Source: Sandaracinus sp. (GTDB lineage: Bacteria > Myxococcota_A > Polyangia > Polyangiales > Houyiibacteriaceae). Taken from it: a DNA stretch of 64,000 bases. The position numbers and the translations under genes were made by a program. The notes under the pieces were generated by a model. The model was not told the DNA's origin. It did no database searches and worked only from the letters and a program-made list of their open reading frames with translations. Shown here piece after piece: positions 1-9,009 of this stretch (within the stretch, counting starts at the first letter, position 1; the number at the start of each line of letters is the position of its first letter). The DNA is taken from positions 1 through 64,000 of the forward strand of contig JACKEH010000004.1 of the NCBI GenBank assembly GCA_020633125.1, in the 5' to 3' direction.

Positions 1-1232
1 AGCCCGCGCATGCGCGTGGCTTCCGCGACGCGGCCGAGGCCGACCACGAACGCGGCCTTGCGGAACGAGCACTCGTGCTTCTTGCGCGCCTCGGTCAGGG
101 TCGCGAAGCCGCGGCGCATCACCTTGTGAAGCGCTTGGTTCACCTGCTCTTCGTCCCAGTAGTAGTGCTGCATGTTTTGCGACCACTCGAAGTAGCTCAC
201 CGTGACGCCACCGCAATTGGCGTAGATGTCGGGAATGACGAGCACGCCCTTCTTCTCGAGGATGGCGTCGGCTTCGGGATCGGTCGGTCCGTTCGCGCCC
301 TCGATGATCCACTTCGCGCGCACGTCGCCCGCGTTCTCCTTCGTGAGCACGCCGCTGAGCGCGGCCGGCACGAGGATGTCGCAGTCGTGCACGAGCACGA
401 GCGAGCCGTCGACCTTGTCCGCGCCGGTGAAGCCCGCGAGGCTGCGGTGCTGCTTCACGTGCGCGATGGCCGCCGCGACGTCGATGCCCTCGTCGTTGAC
501 GTAGCCACCCGTGATGTCGCTGATGGCGGTGATCTTGGCGCCCTTCGCCGCGTAGTCGTGCGCGGCCCACGTGCCGACGTTGCCGAAGCCTTGAATCGCG
601 ATGCGCTTGCCCGCGAGCCCTTCGCCGACCGAGGCGAGCAGCTCTTCGGTCGCGAAGACCGCGCCGCGTCCGGTCGCTTGCTCGCGGCCTTCCGATCCGC
701 CGAGCGTGACGGGCTTGCCGGTGACCACGCCCGGTTGGTAGCCGTGGTACTTCGCGTATTGGTCGAAGATCCACGCCATGACCTGGCCGTTGGTGTTCAC
801 GTCCGGCGCCGGGATGTCCTTCGTGGCGCCGATGATGTCGTGAATGCCGTCGATGAAGCGGCGCGTGAGCTGCTGCTTCTCGCCCTCGGAGAGCTTCGAG
901 GCGTCGACCTGGATGCCGCCCTTGGCACCGCCGAAGGGCACGCCAGCGACGGCGGTCTTCCACGTCATCAGCGACGCGAGCGCCGTCACCTCTTCGGAGT
1001 CGACGTGGTGGTGGTAGCGAATGCCGCCCTTGAAGGGACCACGCGAATCGTCGTGCTGCACCCGGAAGCCGATGAAGGTGCCGATCGTGCCGTCGTCCAT
1101 GCGGATGTTCAGCTCGACGCGGACCTCACGGTGCGGTGTCTCGAGCTGCTTGGTCTCGTCGGCGGGCAGGCCGAGGAGCTTCGCCGCGCTCTCGACGTAG
1201 TACTTGGTCGCTTCCAGGAATTTCGTGGACAT
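1..1232 (-). CDS. gdhA: Glutamate dehydrogenase (Glu/Leu/Phe/Val family), last few codons missing
   Basis: Encodes the hexameric type of glutamate dehydrogenase, which interconverts glutamate and 2-oxoglutarate plus ammonium in the cytoplasm. The protein begins MSTKFLEATKYY and shows the family's substrate-binding region GPFKGGIRYHH, followed by the catalytic-lysine motif PFGGAKGGI, so the catalytic half is complete. About 410 codons are visible and the family is usually 410-425 residues. The last readable residues (RVAEATRMRG) match the usual C-terminal helix, so only a few codons lie beyond the window edge. The ATG at 1232 is the first start before the conserved N-terminus. Cofactor preference (NAD or NADP) cannot be read with confidence. 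Confidence 0.93.
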   Translation of the reverse strand, partial: MSTKFLEATKYYVESAAKLLGLPADETKQLETPHREVRVELNIRMDDGTIGTFIGFRVQHDDSRGPFKGGIRYHHHVDSEEVTALASLMTWKTAVAGVPFGGAKGGIQVDASKLSEGEKQQLTRRFIDGIHDIIGATKDIPAPDVNTNGQVMAWIFDQYAKYHGYQPGVVTGKPVTLGGSEGREQATGRGAVFATEELLASVGEGLAGKRIAIQGFGNVGTWAAHDYAAKGAKITAISDITGGYVNDEGIDVAAAIAHVKQHRSLAGFTGADKVDGSLVLVHDCDILVPAALSGVLTKENAGDVRAKWIIEGANGPTDPEADAILEKKGVLVIPDIYANCGGVTVSYFEWSQNMQHYYWDEEQVNQALHKVMRRGFATLTEARKKHECSFRKAAFVVGLGRVAEATRMRG

Positions 1233-1374
1233 GAGCACCCCTCTCGCGCGCGAGCGCGTCCCGCACGCCCCCCGAGGCGCGCGACGCGAATCGTATCGCA
1301 GGTATGCTCGGCTTCGAAGCGCGGAACGCGGTGCCGCGGCGCGTCATCGTGCTCGCGTGCACCCCAACCGTCCG

Positions 1375-2148
1375 TCAGGTCGCGGGAGCTTCGGGGACCG
1401 GGAGCTTTCGACGGCGCCAACCGATCACGACCAAGACCGCGAGCACGAGGTGAAGTCCGAGCGCGCCCGCGAGCACACCCTTGAGCGCGCCCGCGGTGCC
1501 GCGTGTCACGGCGATGGGTCCGAAGCGCACGAGGTTGGCCTCACGCGCGGGAACGTCGACGTTCGCCTGCACCTGCACGACCGCGACGCCTTCCGGGGTC
1601 ATGTCCTGCACCGCGCCGGCGACCAGCGCGCGCACCGCGTTCTCGTCGATCGGATCGCCACGATGGCGCACGAGCACCGACGCGCGTGGGGTCGGACGGG
1701 CTTCGTCGAGCGCGATGCGGCGCGTGTCGGGGAGCGCCACGTGGACGCGGGCTTCGAGCACCCGCTCCATCGTCTCGACCGAGCGGGCGAGCTCGCCCGA
1801 GAGCGCGCCGACGTAACGCGCACGTTCTTCGGTCGCGGTCGGCACGAGGCCCGGCTCGCCGAAGACCTCCGCGAGGCCCGGGGCGCGCTCGCGAGGCAAC
1901 GCTTCGGCGCGAAGGACCTCGAGCGAAGGCGCGACCTCTTCGGGGGCCACGGTCACGCGGTAGCGCGCGCCTTCGCCCGTGCCCTCGGACTCTTTCGCGG
2001 CACCGATGCCGTGCTCGTGGAGCGCGACGACGATCTCGTTCGCCTCGCTCTCGGAGAGATCCGCTTCGAGCGTGGCCTCGCAGCCGCAGAGCGCGCCGAG
2101 CGCGAGAACGATCCCGAGACTGCGTCGTTGATTCAGTCGGCGTCGCAT
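1375..2148 (-). CDS. SctJ/YscJ-FliF-like inner-ring lipoprotein (orphan)
   Basis: A 257-residue protein resembling the type III secretion basal-body lipoprotein SctJ (YscJ/PrgK/EscJ), related to flagellar FliF. It has a lipoprotein signal with the lipobox ending at Cys23 (or Cys21). Then comes the family's ring-building part: a SEANEIVVALHEHGIGA segment, and later RVLEARVHVALPD and RASVLVRHRGDPI. One C-terminal membrane helix (about residues 225-245) is followed by a basic RRRK tail, as in SctJ. Its ATG overlaps the stop of the kinase-like gene upstream by one base (TGATG), so the two are probably translationally coupled. No other secretion-system gene is present in the window. The family call is good; a role in secretion is only inferred. 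Confidence 0.8.
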   Translation of the reverse strand: MRRRLNQRRSLGIVLALGALCGCEATLEADLSESEANEIVVALHEHGIGAAKESEGTGEGARYRVTVAPEEVAPSLEVLRAEALPRERAPGLAEVFGEPGLVPTATEERARYVGALSGELARSVETMERVLEARVHVALPDTRRIALDEARPTPRASVLVRHRGDPIDENAVRALVAGAVQDMTPEGVAVVQVQANVDVPAREANLVRFGPIAVTRGTAGALKGVLAGALGLHLVLAVLVVIGWRRRKLPVPEAPAT

Positions 2149-4142
2149 CAGCCGGCCGAGAAGCTGTAACGCGCGCCCATGCGCGGCGCCTGGAACGAAG
2201 GGAAGCGCACGCGGCTCACCTGATTGCGGATGCAGCTCTTGAATTCCCCCGAGCCGGCCCGGGCGCTCACACCCATCACGCTGCCGCTGCCGGCGATCGC
2301 GATGTCGATGGTCACGTTGCCGAGGTTGCCACCACGCCGCAGCTCCGGGACCACACATGCGTTGTAGATGCCGTTGAGGCTGCGGTTCATCGTCGCCGCC
2401 ACGTCGCCCGGCGACAGGCGCGCTTGGCCACCGCCGCCGTTCACGTCGCCGAGCTCGATCGGGATGTTCATCGCGTCTTCGTACGAGCCGTGAAAGCCAC
2501 CCGGACGCCCACCGCCGGCGCGGCGCATTCCGCCACCGCCGCTTCCACGCGGGGGGTCGGGCAGGATGCCGGCCGTGCCTTCGACCTCGATCTGACCGCG
2601 CTGGAAGAGGTCGCCGAGGTCCGCTTGGGCGACCTGCTCTTGGCCTCCGCTCTCGCGGGTCATCAGGAAGATCGCGACGCCGCCGCCGAGGACGAGCAGC
2701 ACGGCGGCGGCGATGGCGGCTTTCGCCAGGCCAGTGCGCTTCTCGGCGTGCTCGGCCTTCTTGAGCGCGTGCTTGCGCGCTTCTTCTTCGCGCTTGATGC
2801 GCGCTTGGTCGACGAACTCGCGAAGCTCCGGGTGCTCCTTCACCGGGCGACGGTCGCCGTCGTCCATGTTGAGGAGCACGTGGTCGGCGAGGACCTCGCT
2901 CTTGACGATCAGCTCGACGAGCTCGCGACCCGAGAAGGGACCGTGGTCGAGGCCGTCTTTGACCACCATCCAACGCGGCGCGTCGTTCTCGGTGATCTTG
3001 GCGAGCAATCCCCCGAGGTCGACCTCGGCGGCCGCGGCGGGCGAGGGCGCGGCGAGCGAGACACGAAAGTCTTCGTCGAGCCCGACCCGCTGACCGACCG
3101 CAGGGCCTGCTCCGGGCGGCGCGGGCTTCGGGGGAGGTCCCGGCGGGCGTGGCTTGGCGCCGGAAGGCGGAGGCGGCGCCGGACGCGCGGGGGGCGCGGG
3201 GCGGCCGGCAGGGGGCTTGGGCGCCGCCGGCTTCGCGACCGGTGCCACAGCCACGGCAGGCGCGGGCTCGTCGGGCACGCCGTCGCCGTCGACGTCCACG
3301 TCCACGTCGAAGTCGTGGGCGTCGGCTTCGGGGGCGGCCGCCGCGAGCGGTTGCAACGCGGAGCGCACCTCGTCTGGCGAGCCGAAGCGGGTGGCCGGAT
3401 CGAGCGCGAGGCAACGCAGGAGGATCTCGTCGATCTCGGGCGTGGCTTCGGGGTGCGCTTGCGAGGGCGGCACGAAGCCATCCGCCGGCGACTTGCCGGT
3501 GAGCAGCTGGTAGAGGATCGCGCCGACGCCGAAGATGTCGCTGCGTCCGGTCGGGGGCTCGCCGGCCTTCACCTCGGGCGCGAGGGAGGCTTGCTCGGCG
3601 GGTGGCAACGCGCCCGGTCCCTTCGACTCGACGAGCGCTTTGCCGAGACCGAAGTCGGAGACCTTCACGCGGCCGGCGGTGGTGACCCAGACGACCTCGG
3701 GTCGAAGCGCGCCGTGGCAGGTGCGCGCGTGAGCGGCGGTCAGCGCGCGGCAGACGTGCGCGACGACGTTGTACGCGCCGCGGAGCGACATCGGCTTGCC
3801 TTCTTCGACACGCTTGGCCAGCACCTCGCTGAGGTTGTGGCCGTCGACCCACTCGCTCGCGATGAAGCCGGACCCGACGCCGTAGGTCGCCGCGATGTTG
3901 CGGTGCGCGAGCCGCGCTGCGACGCGGCACTCCTCGCGCAGGCGCTTGAGCCCCGTGTCGTCGAGCAGCCCGTCCTTCAGCACGCGGAGAAGGATGGGCT
4001 TCTGCGTCTTTTGGTCCTGCGCCCGAAGGACGGTGCCGAGGGAGTCCTCGCGCACACCGCCTTCCACGAGGAAGCGCCCGCCAACCAACGACCCGGAAGA
4101 GAGAGGCCCCGACGCAGGGGGGACCGACGCGATTTCGCTCAC
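2148..4142 (-). CDS. Membrane kinase-like protein (probable pseudokinase) with GYF-type and AgmX-like C-terminal domains
   Basis: A 664-residue protein in four parts. Residues 20-270 form a serine/threonine kinase fold. Residues 285-370 are an Ala/Pro-rich linker with a DVDVDVDGDG stretch. A GYF_2-like domain follows (WMVVKDGLDHGPFSGREL, about 386-436). One membrane helix (about 462-490) leads to a Gly-rich outer region and a C-terminal module with two cysteines (NACVVPEL, FKSCIRNQV) like the AgmX/PglI C-terminal domain. The DFG motif is kept (163-165), but the HRD aspartate is lost (HGALRPEV, 143-150) and the beta-3 lysine position reads Arg (ILLRVLK). It is therefore probably catalytically weak or dead and acts as a scaffold. 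It shares a one-base overlap with the SctJ-like gene downstream. Confidence 0.85.
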   Translation of the reverse strand: MSEIASVPPASGPLSSGSLVGGRFLVEGGVREDSLGTVLRAQDQKTQKPILLRVLKDGLLDDTGLKRLREECRVAARLAHRNIAATYGVGSGFIASEWVDGHNLSEVLAKRVEEGKPMSLRGAYNVVAHVCRALTAAHARTCHGALRPEVVWVTTAGRVKVSDFGLGKALVESKGPGALPPAEQASLAPEVKAGEPPTGRSDIFGVGAILYQLLTGKSPADGFVPPSQAHPEATPEIDEILLRCLALDPATRFGSPDEVRSALQPLAAAAPEADAHDFDVDVDVDGDGVPDEPAPAVAVAPVAKPAAPKPPAGRPAPPARPAPPPPSGAKPRPPGPPPKPAPPGAGPAVGQRVGLDEDFRVSLAAPSPAAAAEVDLGGLLAKITENDAPRWMVVKDGLDHGPFSGRELVELIVKSEVLADHVLLNMDDGDRRPVKEHPELREFVDQARIKREEEARKHALKKAEHAEKRTGLAKAAIAAAVLLVLGGGVAIFLMTRESGGQEQVAQADLGDLFQRGQIEVEGTAGILPDPPRGSGGGGMRRAGGGRPGGFHGSYEDAMNIPIELGDVNGGGGQARLSPGDVAATMNRSLNGIYNACVVPELRRGGNLGNVTIDIAIAGSGSVMGVSARAGSGEFKSCIRNQVSRVRFPSFQAPRMGARYSFSAG

Positions 4143-4262
4143 GGGGCGCGAGGGTAGATGCCCGCGAAGGGGGGATCAACGGGATGCTCCCGACGCGCCG
4201 GAGTGAAGCCTGCTCGAAACACGACGGTTACCGACGAGGACGCGCCGTTCCGGGCGAAAACG

Positions 4263-4457
4263 TCAGAATTTCAGGCCGTTCTTCGCGCGATGGTCCCACC
4301 AGCGCCACGCGAGGTAGCCCGAAGCGCCCACGCCGGCGATCGTCAGCGGGACGAGGCCGAGGGTGGCCGCCGCGACGCCCGTCGCGACCGCGGTCGAGCT
4401 GGCCACGAGGCCTTTCCGGCGCGAGGTCTTGCGCGCGTCGTCGCGGGTGCTGCCCAT
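4263..4457 (-). CDS. Small membrane protein, unknown function
   Basis: A 64-residue product starting MGSTRDDARKTSRRKG. It has a basic N-terminus and a hydrophobic stretch from about residue 18 to 46 (VASSTAVATGV and IAGVGASGYLAW). This predicts one or two short membrane segments with a basic, polar tail. The ATG at 4457 is preferred over an upstream start because it precedes the soluble basic segment. The gene stands alone between the kinase-like gene and the helicase, on the same strand as both. I do not recognise a family. Confidence 0.6.
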   Translation of the reverse strand: MGSTRDDARKTSRRKGLVASSTAVATGVAAATLGLVPLTIAGVGASGYLAWRWWDHRAKNGLKF

Positions 4458-4553
4458 GACGAAGAAGCGTAACAGCAGCAAGGGCCTGCCCCCAAAACGT
4501 GTGAAGCGCCCAGACGAACCGAGCGCTTCGAGCGGGCGTCGAGGGCGGAGCGC

Positions 4554-6305
4554 TCAGTTGCGCTTGGCGCGCTCGACCTTGAGCTCACGCTCGGCGAACG
4601 ATTTGCCGCTGAGGTTCTCGACGACGGCGTCGGCTTTCTCTTCCGGCACGGAGACGAACGAGTGCTTGTCGCGAAGGCGAATGCGGCCGACGTGCTCGCG
4701 CTCGAGACCGGCCTCGTCCTGGAAGAGGCGGTTCAAATCGCCGACGCGCACGCCGTCGCGGCGGCCGACGTTGACGAAGAGCCGCACGTGGCCCTCGTCT
4801 TCTTCGTCCTCGTCGTCGTCGCGGCGACGCTCGTCACGACGCTCGTCACGACGCTCGCGGCGGCTCTCTTCGCGCGCCTCGCGCCGCTCCTCGCGGCTCT
4901 CTTCTTCTTCGCGGCGCCGGCCCCGACGCGGGGCTTCCGGCTCGGGGGCGGGCTCGGGACGGCGTTCCCGACGCGCGGCTGCGGCCTCGTCGTCGATGGT
5001 GTCCGCGCTCGGTCCGAAGAACGCGCCGACGAGCCCCGCGACCAGGCGGTCGGCCTCGGGGTGCGTGAGCAGACGGCGAGCGATGGCGCGATCGAGCTCG
5101 CTCGGGCTGCCGAAGGCGCTCGTGAGCATCTCGACGCGATCGAGCTCGCGGCGGGTGCGCTCCTCGCCGGCCGAGGGCAACGAGCGCTCGATCGGGAAGA
5201 TCTTGTACTGCAGACGCAGGTAATAGAGCGTGCCGAGCTCTTGCGGCGCGACGAGCGTGATCGCGGTGCCGGTGCGCCCCGCGCGACCGGTGCGGCCCGT
5301 GCGGTGGATGTACTGCTCGAGGTGCTCGGGCAGCGCGTAGTTGATGACGTGCGTGAGGTGCGAGATGTCGATGCCACGCGCGGCGACGTCGGTCGCGACG
5401 AGGTACCGAAGCTCGCCCGCGCGGGTGCGCGCCATGATGCGCTCGCGCTCGCTCTGCGGGAGGTCGCCGTTGAGCCAATCGGCGTCGAAGCCGGCGCGTT
5501 GCAGCTCCGCCGCGACCTGCTCGGTCTCCGCCTTCGTGTTGCAGAAGATGATCGCGCTCTCGGGATCCTCGACCTCGAGAATCTTCGCGAGGTCACGACC
5601 TCGCGCCTTGCCGCTGACCATGTACGAGAGGTGCGTGATCGTGAGCGCGCCGACCGCGTCGCCGCTGAGCGTGACGAAGGACGGATCCTTCATGTGGCGC
5701 TCACCGACGCGCTGAATGGGGCCGTCGACGGTGGCGCTGAAGAGGAAGGTCTGCCGCGTGGTGGGGAGCAGCTCGAGAATGGCGTGCAGCTCCTTCGCGA
5801 AGCCCATCGAGAGCATCTCGTCGGCTTCGTCGAGGACGAGCACCCGAAGGCCCTCGGCGTCCAGAGTGCCGCGGCGGAGGTGGTCGAGCACTCGACCGGG
5901 CGTGCCGCTCACGATCTGCGCGCCCTGGGCGAGCTCGCGGATCTGCTTCTCCATCGGCGCGCCGCCGTAGACGGCCGTGGTGTGAAGCCCGCGGTGGGCG
6001 CCGAGCTTGCCCAGCTCACGTGCGCTCTGAAGCGCGAGCTCGCGGGTCGGCGCGAGCACCAGCGCCTGCACCCCGGGCCGCGCGTCGACGAGCTTGTCGA
6101 CGAGCGGGAGACCGAACGCGCCGGTCTTGCCGGTGCCGGTTCGGCTCTGGACGATCAGGTCCTTGCCTTCGACGGCGAGCGGGAAGCACTCCGCTTGCAC
6201 GGGGGTGGGCGTGGTCCAGCCGACCTCTTCGATGGCGCGCAGGACGGGCTCGGACAGGCCGAGCGAGGCGAACGTGGGAGCTTCGGGAGCGGGAGTCTGC
6301 GTCAT
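4554..6305 (-). CDS. deaD: DEAD-box ATP-dependent RNA helicase with DbpA-type RNA-binding domain
   Basis: A 583-residue cytoplasmic RNA helicase of the DeaD/CsdA type, expected to unwind RNA during ribosome assembly and mRNA turnover. All core motifs are present: Q motif (PTPVQAECFP), Walker A (SRTGTGKT), PTREL, TPGR, DEAD (VLDEADEML), SAT, and the C-terminal RecA motifs VATDVAARGID and HRTGRTGRAG. A highly charged linker of Arg/Glu/Asp repeats (about residues 435-495) leads to a DbpA-like RNA-binding domain (VRLFVNVGRRDG). The ATG at 6305 follows a GAAGGA ribosome-binding site and overlaps the stop of the upstream gene (ATGA), so the two are coupled. Confidence 0.95.
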   Translation of the reverse strand: MTQTPAPEAPTFASLGLSEPVLRAIEEVGWTTPTPVQAECFPLAVEGKDLIVQSRTGTGKTGAFGLPLVDKLVDARPGVQALVLAPTRELALQSARELGKLGAHRGLHTTAVYGGAPMEKQIRELAQGAQIVSGTPGRVLDHLRRGTLDAEGLRVLVLDEADEMLSMGFAKELHAILELLPTTRQTFLFSATVDGPIQRVGERHMKDPSFVTLSGDAVGALTITHLSYMVSGKARGRDLAKILEVEDPESAIIFCNTKAETEQVAAELQRAGFDADWLNGDLPQSERERIMARTRAGELRYLVATDVAARGIDISHLTHVINYALPEHLEQYIHRTGRTGRAGRTGTAITLVAPQELGTLYYLRLQYKIFPIERSLPSAGEERTRRELDRVEMLTSAFGSPSELDRAIARRLLTHPEADRLVAGLVGAFFGPSADTIDDEAAAARRERRPEPAPEPEAPRRGRRREEEESREERREAREESRRERRDERRDERRRDDDEDEEDEGHVRLFVNVGRRDGVRVGDLNRLFQDEAGLEREHVGRIRLRDKHSFVSVPEEKADAVVENLSGKSFAERELKVERAKRN

Positions 6306-6817
6306 GATCCTTCTCGGGGAGCGCCGGATGCAGCGTCCGTGGGACGCGTGCGTGCGGCGGGGCGAAGCGAGCGCTCGACCTCTTCGAAGAGGCGGCCGTC
6401 CTCGCGTGCGAAACGTTTCTCGGTGGTGTCGATGCGATGCCGAAGCGTTCCGACACGCGTGTAGCGGTCGTCGTCCTCGCATCGCGGTCGCAAGGCGACG
6501 TAGCGGTCGTCCCAGCGACGGAAAAACTCTTCTTCGGGGGGGTCACCCCCGACGGTGGCGGCGACGTGCGTGCGCAGCCGTTCGACGAGGCCCTTCAGCT
6601 CCATCTCGCAAGTGCCGCTCTCTTCGAGGGGCTCGTGAGACTCCGGCCAGAAGATCTGCGGGATGAGGCTGTAGAAGGAGACGACCGCGACGTAGACCAT
6701 GAACGACCAATAGATCGCGAGCGCCACACGGCGGCCGATGCGCCCCGCGCGACGGCGGCTCGCAGGCTCCGGACGCTCCGGCGTGGTCGTCAACTCGTCT
6801 CCTCGGTCCCGGCGCAT
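6302..6817 (-). CDS. Single-pass membrane protein of unknown function, coupled to deaD
   Basis: A 171-residue protein with a basic cytoplasmic N-terminus (RRRAGRIGRR) and one clear membrane helix (VALAIYWSFMVYVAVVSFYS, about residues 29-48). A polar outer domain of about 120 residues follows, with few cysteines and many charges. Its TGA overlaps the deaD ATG in the sequence ATGA, implying co-translation with the helicase. No family is recognised. A 184-bp region separates it from a divergent small gene and presumably holds its promoter. Confidence 0.7.
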   Translation of the reverse strand: MRRDRGDELTTTPERPEPASRRRAGRIGRRVALAIYWSFMVYVAVVSFYSLIPQIFWPESHEPLEESGTCEMELKGLVERLRTHVAATVGGDPPEEEFFRRWDDRYVALRPRCEDDDRYTRVGTLRHRIDTTEKRFAREDGRLFEEVERSLRPAARTRPTDAASGAPREGS

Positions 6818-7001
6818 CGGCGCCGTCGCAGCGGGGCCGCACGACCCCGAAAATCGCGCCGGTTCTAGCAGGGACCGGGGATTCCTCCAACCGCCCGCTG
6901 CATGGGGCCTGTCGAAGGCCCACGCCGGGGGCTGGCCGAGGGGAGGGGGCGGCGCCGAGGCGGGTGGTCCCGAGGGCCCGTCGACGCTACACCCCGCCGC
7001 C

Positions 7002-7223
7002 ATGGGTACCGGGACCATCACCCTCTGGTGGTATGCGCTCTGCTGCCTCTTCGTGACCGTCTCGGTGATCCTGACGAGCGTTTTGGTCGCGATGGGCGAG
7101 CGAAAGCGTCGCCGTCGTCGCTTGGGGCAGGCCCCGAAGGCGGCGCCGAGCGACGAATCGAGCGCCGACGAGCCCGGTAGCGACCCCGATCGCGACCCCG
7201 AAGAGGGGGCGCCCGAACGCTGA
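7002..7223 (+). CDS. Small membrane protein, unknown function
   Basis: A 73-residue protein starting MGTGTITLWWYALCC. One membrane helix (about residues 7-31) is followed by a strongly basic patch (ERKRRRRR) and an acidic/Pro-rich C-terminal tail (DEPGSDPDRDPEE). This is the pattern of a single-pass protein with its C-terminus in the cytoplasm. It is divergent from the deaD operon and convergent with the next lipoprotein gene, six bases away. No family assignment is possible. Confidence 0.6.
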   Translation: MGTGTITLWWYALCCLFVTVSVILTSVLVAMGERKRRRRRLGQAPKAAPSDESSADEPGSDPDRDPEEGAPER

Positions 7224-7229
7224 GCGAGG

Positions 7230-8807
7230 TCACGGGAGCGGGTAGAGGCGGCCCTGAACGTCGCCGCCCGCCACGAAGCCGACGAACGCCATCGCCTGGC
7301 TGGCCGGTCCGCCGACCGCGACCACCGGGGTGGCGCCGGCCGCGACCGTGAACGCCTCGGGGGTCGGCGGGTTCTCGCGGTTGCGCGCGGCGGCGCCGGA
7401 GCCGTCGTAGAGCCGCGCGAGGACCGAGCCACCGCTCTCCCACGCCACGACGAAACGTTCCGCCCCCGCGCCGGCGCTCGGTGCCTGACCCGAGCCGACC
7501 GAGAGTGCGTCGGTGGCGGCCGTCCCGGTGGCGTCGAACGCGCGACCGCGCACGGTGGCGCCGTCCGCCCAGGCGACGAAGAAACGCCCGTCCGCCAGGG
7601 CGGCGACGGTGGGGGTGCTGCCGGCGGCGGCGACCGAGATCGGCGTCGGGTCCAGGACGGTCCCCGCAGCGTCGAAGCGCTGCACCGCGATGCCGCCAGC
7701 CGCGACGAAGGCCACGACGAAGCCGGAGCTCGAGGCCGCGACCGAAGGCGCGCTCGCACCCGCCATGCCGATCGCGACCGCGGTGTCCGGCGTGGTCGAT
7801 CCCGCCGCGAAGCGCACCGCCGAGGCACCGGAGGCGGAGGCACCGTCGGTGAAGACCACGAGCGCCGTGCCGTCCGGAAGCATCGCGATCCCGAGCTCGG
7901 TCTGTGCGCCCGCCTGCGGCGTGGCGAGGGTCGCGTTGCCCGCCGGGTTGCGGTCGGCGTCGAAGAACCGAACGAGGGCGTCGCCCCCCTGCGTGGAGGC
8001 GTTTTGGAAGTCGCCGAAGGCGATGCCGATGCGCGCCGAGGACACCGCGACGGCGCTGGTGCTCTGCACGCCCGGGATGGCCATTCCGTCGTCGACGTCC
8101 GCGTCGATCGCCAACGCCGCGGGGCTCGAGATGCTCTCGCCGCGGTCGGAGCGGAACATGGTGCGCACGCCGCGCGGCGAGGTCGCCGACGAGTCGAACG
8201 CGAGCACCAGACGTGCGCCCGTCGCCCAACCCACCGAAGGCGAGTCCTGGTTCGCGTCGGTGGTCGTGTGGGTGACGAAGCTCTGCGTGCGGCAGGCAGT
8301 GCAGGGGAGGGGGCCGGTCGTGGCCTCGCATTGCTCGTCGGGGCTGAGGATTCCGTCGTCGCAGACGCCCATGCCGACGACGTCCTTGAGCTCGACGGTG
8401 ATCTCGCGGGTCTCTCCGGGCGCGATGGTCACGTCCGGCGTGCAGCCGGTGGCGACGATGACGTCGGTACGCCCGGTGACGGGGTCGGTGCCGCGACCAC
8501 GCACGTGCACGACGTAGCTGCCCTCGAGCAGATCGAGCTGCGCGGAGTCGCCCACGCGAACCGTGATGTCGACGACGGCGTCCGCGAAGACCGCATCTCG
8601 CGCGTCCGAGAGCTCGGGGGTGACGGTGCCGTCGGCCGTGCAGCCATAGCCTTCGCTCGGGAAGACCACGAGCCGGAGGTCGCCCACGACGTCCATCAGG
8701 CCCTGCGGGTCGTAGAGCTCGACGCCGGGCCGGGTGACGCTGCCGTCGCCGTAGCAGCCGCCGAGAAGGAGCACGATCGACGAAGCGAACGAAAGCGACG
8801 CGCGCAT
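7230..8807 (-). CDS. Lipoprotein with repeated beta-propeller-like segments
   Basis: A 525-residue probable outer-membrane or periplasmic lipoprotein. The signal peptide ends in a lipobox (VLLLGGCYGDG, lipid Cys18). An Ig-like N-terminal part carrying a short Cys-rich motif (GVCDDGILSPDEQC and PCTACRTQSF) resembles the myxococcal Cys-rich repeat family. From about residue 175 the sequence repeats blocks of about 45-50 residues around phrases such as GIAFGDF, FVVAFVAAGG, RFFVAWAD and RFVVAWESGG, as in beta-propellers. No catalytic residues are evident, so surface binding or adhesion is an inference. Confidence 0.75.
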   Translation of the reverse strand: MRASLSFASSIVLLLGGCYGDGSVTRPGVELYDPQGLMDVVGDLRLVVFPSEGYGCTADGTVTPELSDARDAVFADAVVDITVRVGDSAQLDLLEGSYVVHVRGRGTDPVTGRTDVIVATGCTPDVTIAPGETREITVELKDVVGMGVCDDGILSPDEQCEATTGPLPCTACRTQSFVTHTTTDANQDSPSVGWATGARLVLAFDSSATSPRGVRTMFRSDRGESISSPAALAIDADVDDGMAIPGVQSTSAVAVSSARIGIAFGDFQNASTQGGDALVRFFDADRNPAGNATLATPQAGAQTELGIAMLPDGTALVVFTDGASASGASAVRFAAGSTTPDTAVAIGMAGASAPSVAASSSGFVVAFVAAGGIAVQRFDAAGTVLDPTPISVAAAGSTPTVAALADGRFFVAWADGATVRGRAFDATGTAATDALSVGSGQAPSAGAGAERFVVAWESGGSVLARLYDGSGAAARNRENPPTPEAFTVAAGATPVVAVGGPASQAMAFVGFVAGGDVQGRLYPLP

Positions 8808-9009
8808 GGGCGTACCCTACCCGAGGGAGCCCGCGCGTTGAAGCCTCGTCACGCGTCGGGGGCGGCAGAAGCACGGCGAGGGCGCGTCCTGGGGGCTGCC
8901 CGCCCGTTCGGCGCCAAAGAGGCCGAGCGCGGCCCCTCCGAACCGTGTCGGCCTTCGCGTCCGGCGCGAGCGATTGGCGCGCCCCCCAAACGCGGGTAGC
9001 TTCGGGGCC

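Noticed and set aside
1204..4179. Several very long open frames on both strands over the SctJ-like and kinase-like genes
   Set aside because: They are shadows: high GC at codon third positions removes stop codons in the other frames. Only the frames with lipobox, kinase and GYF motifs make sense.
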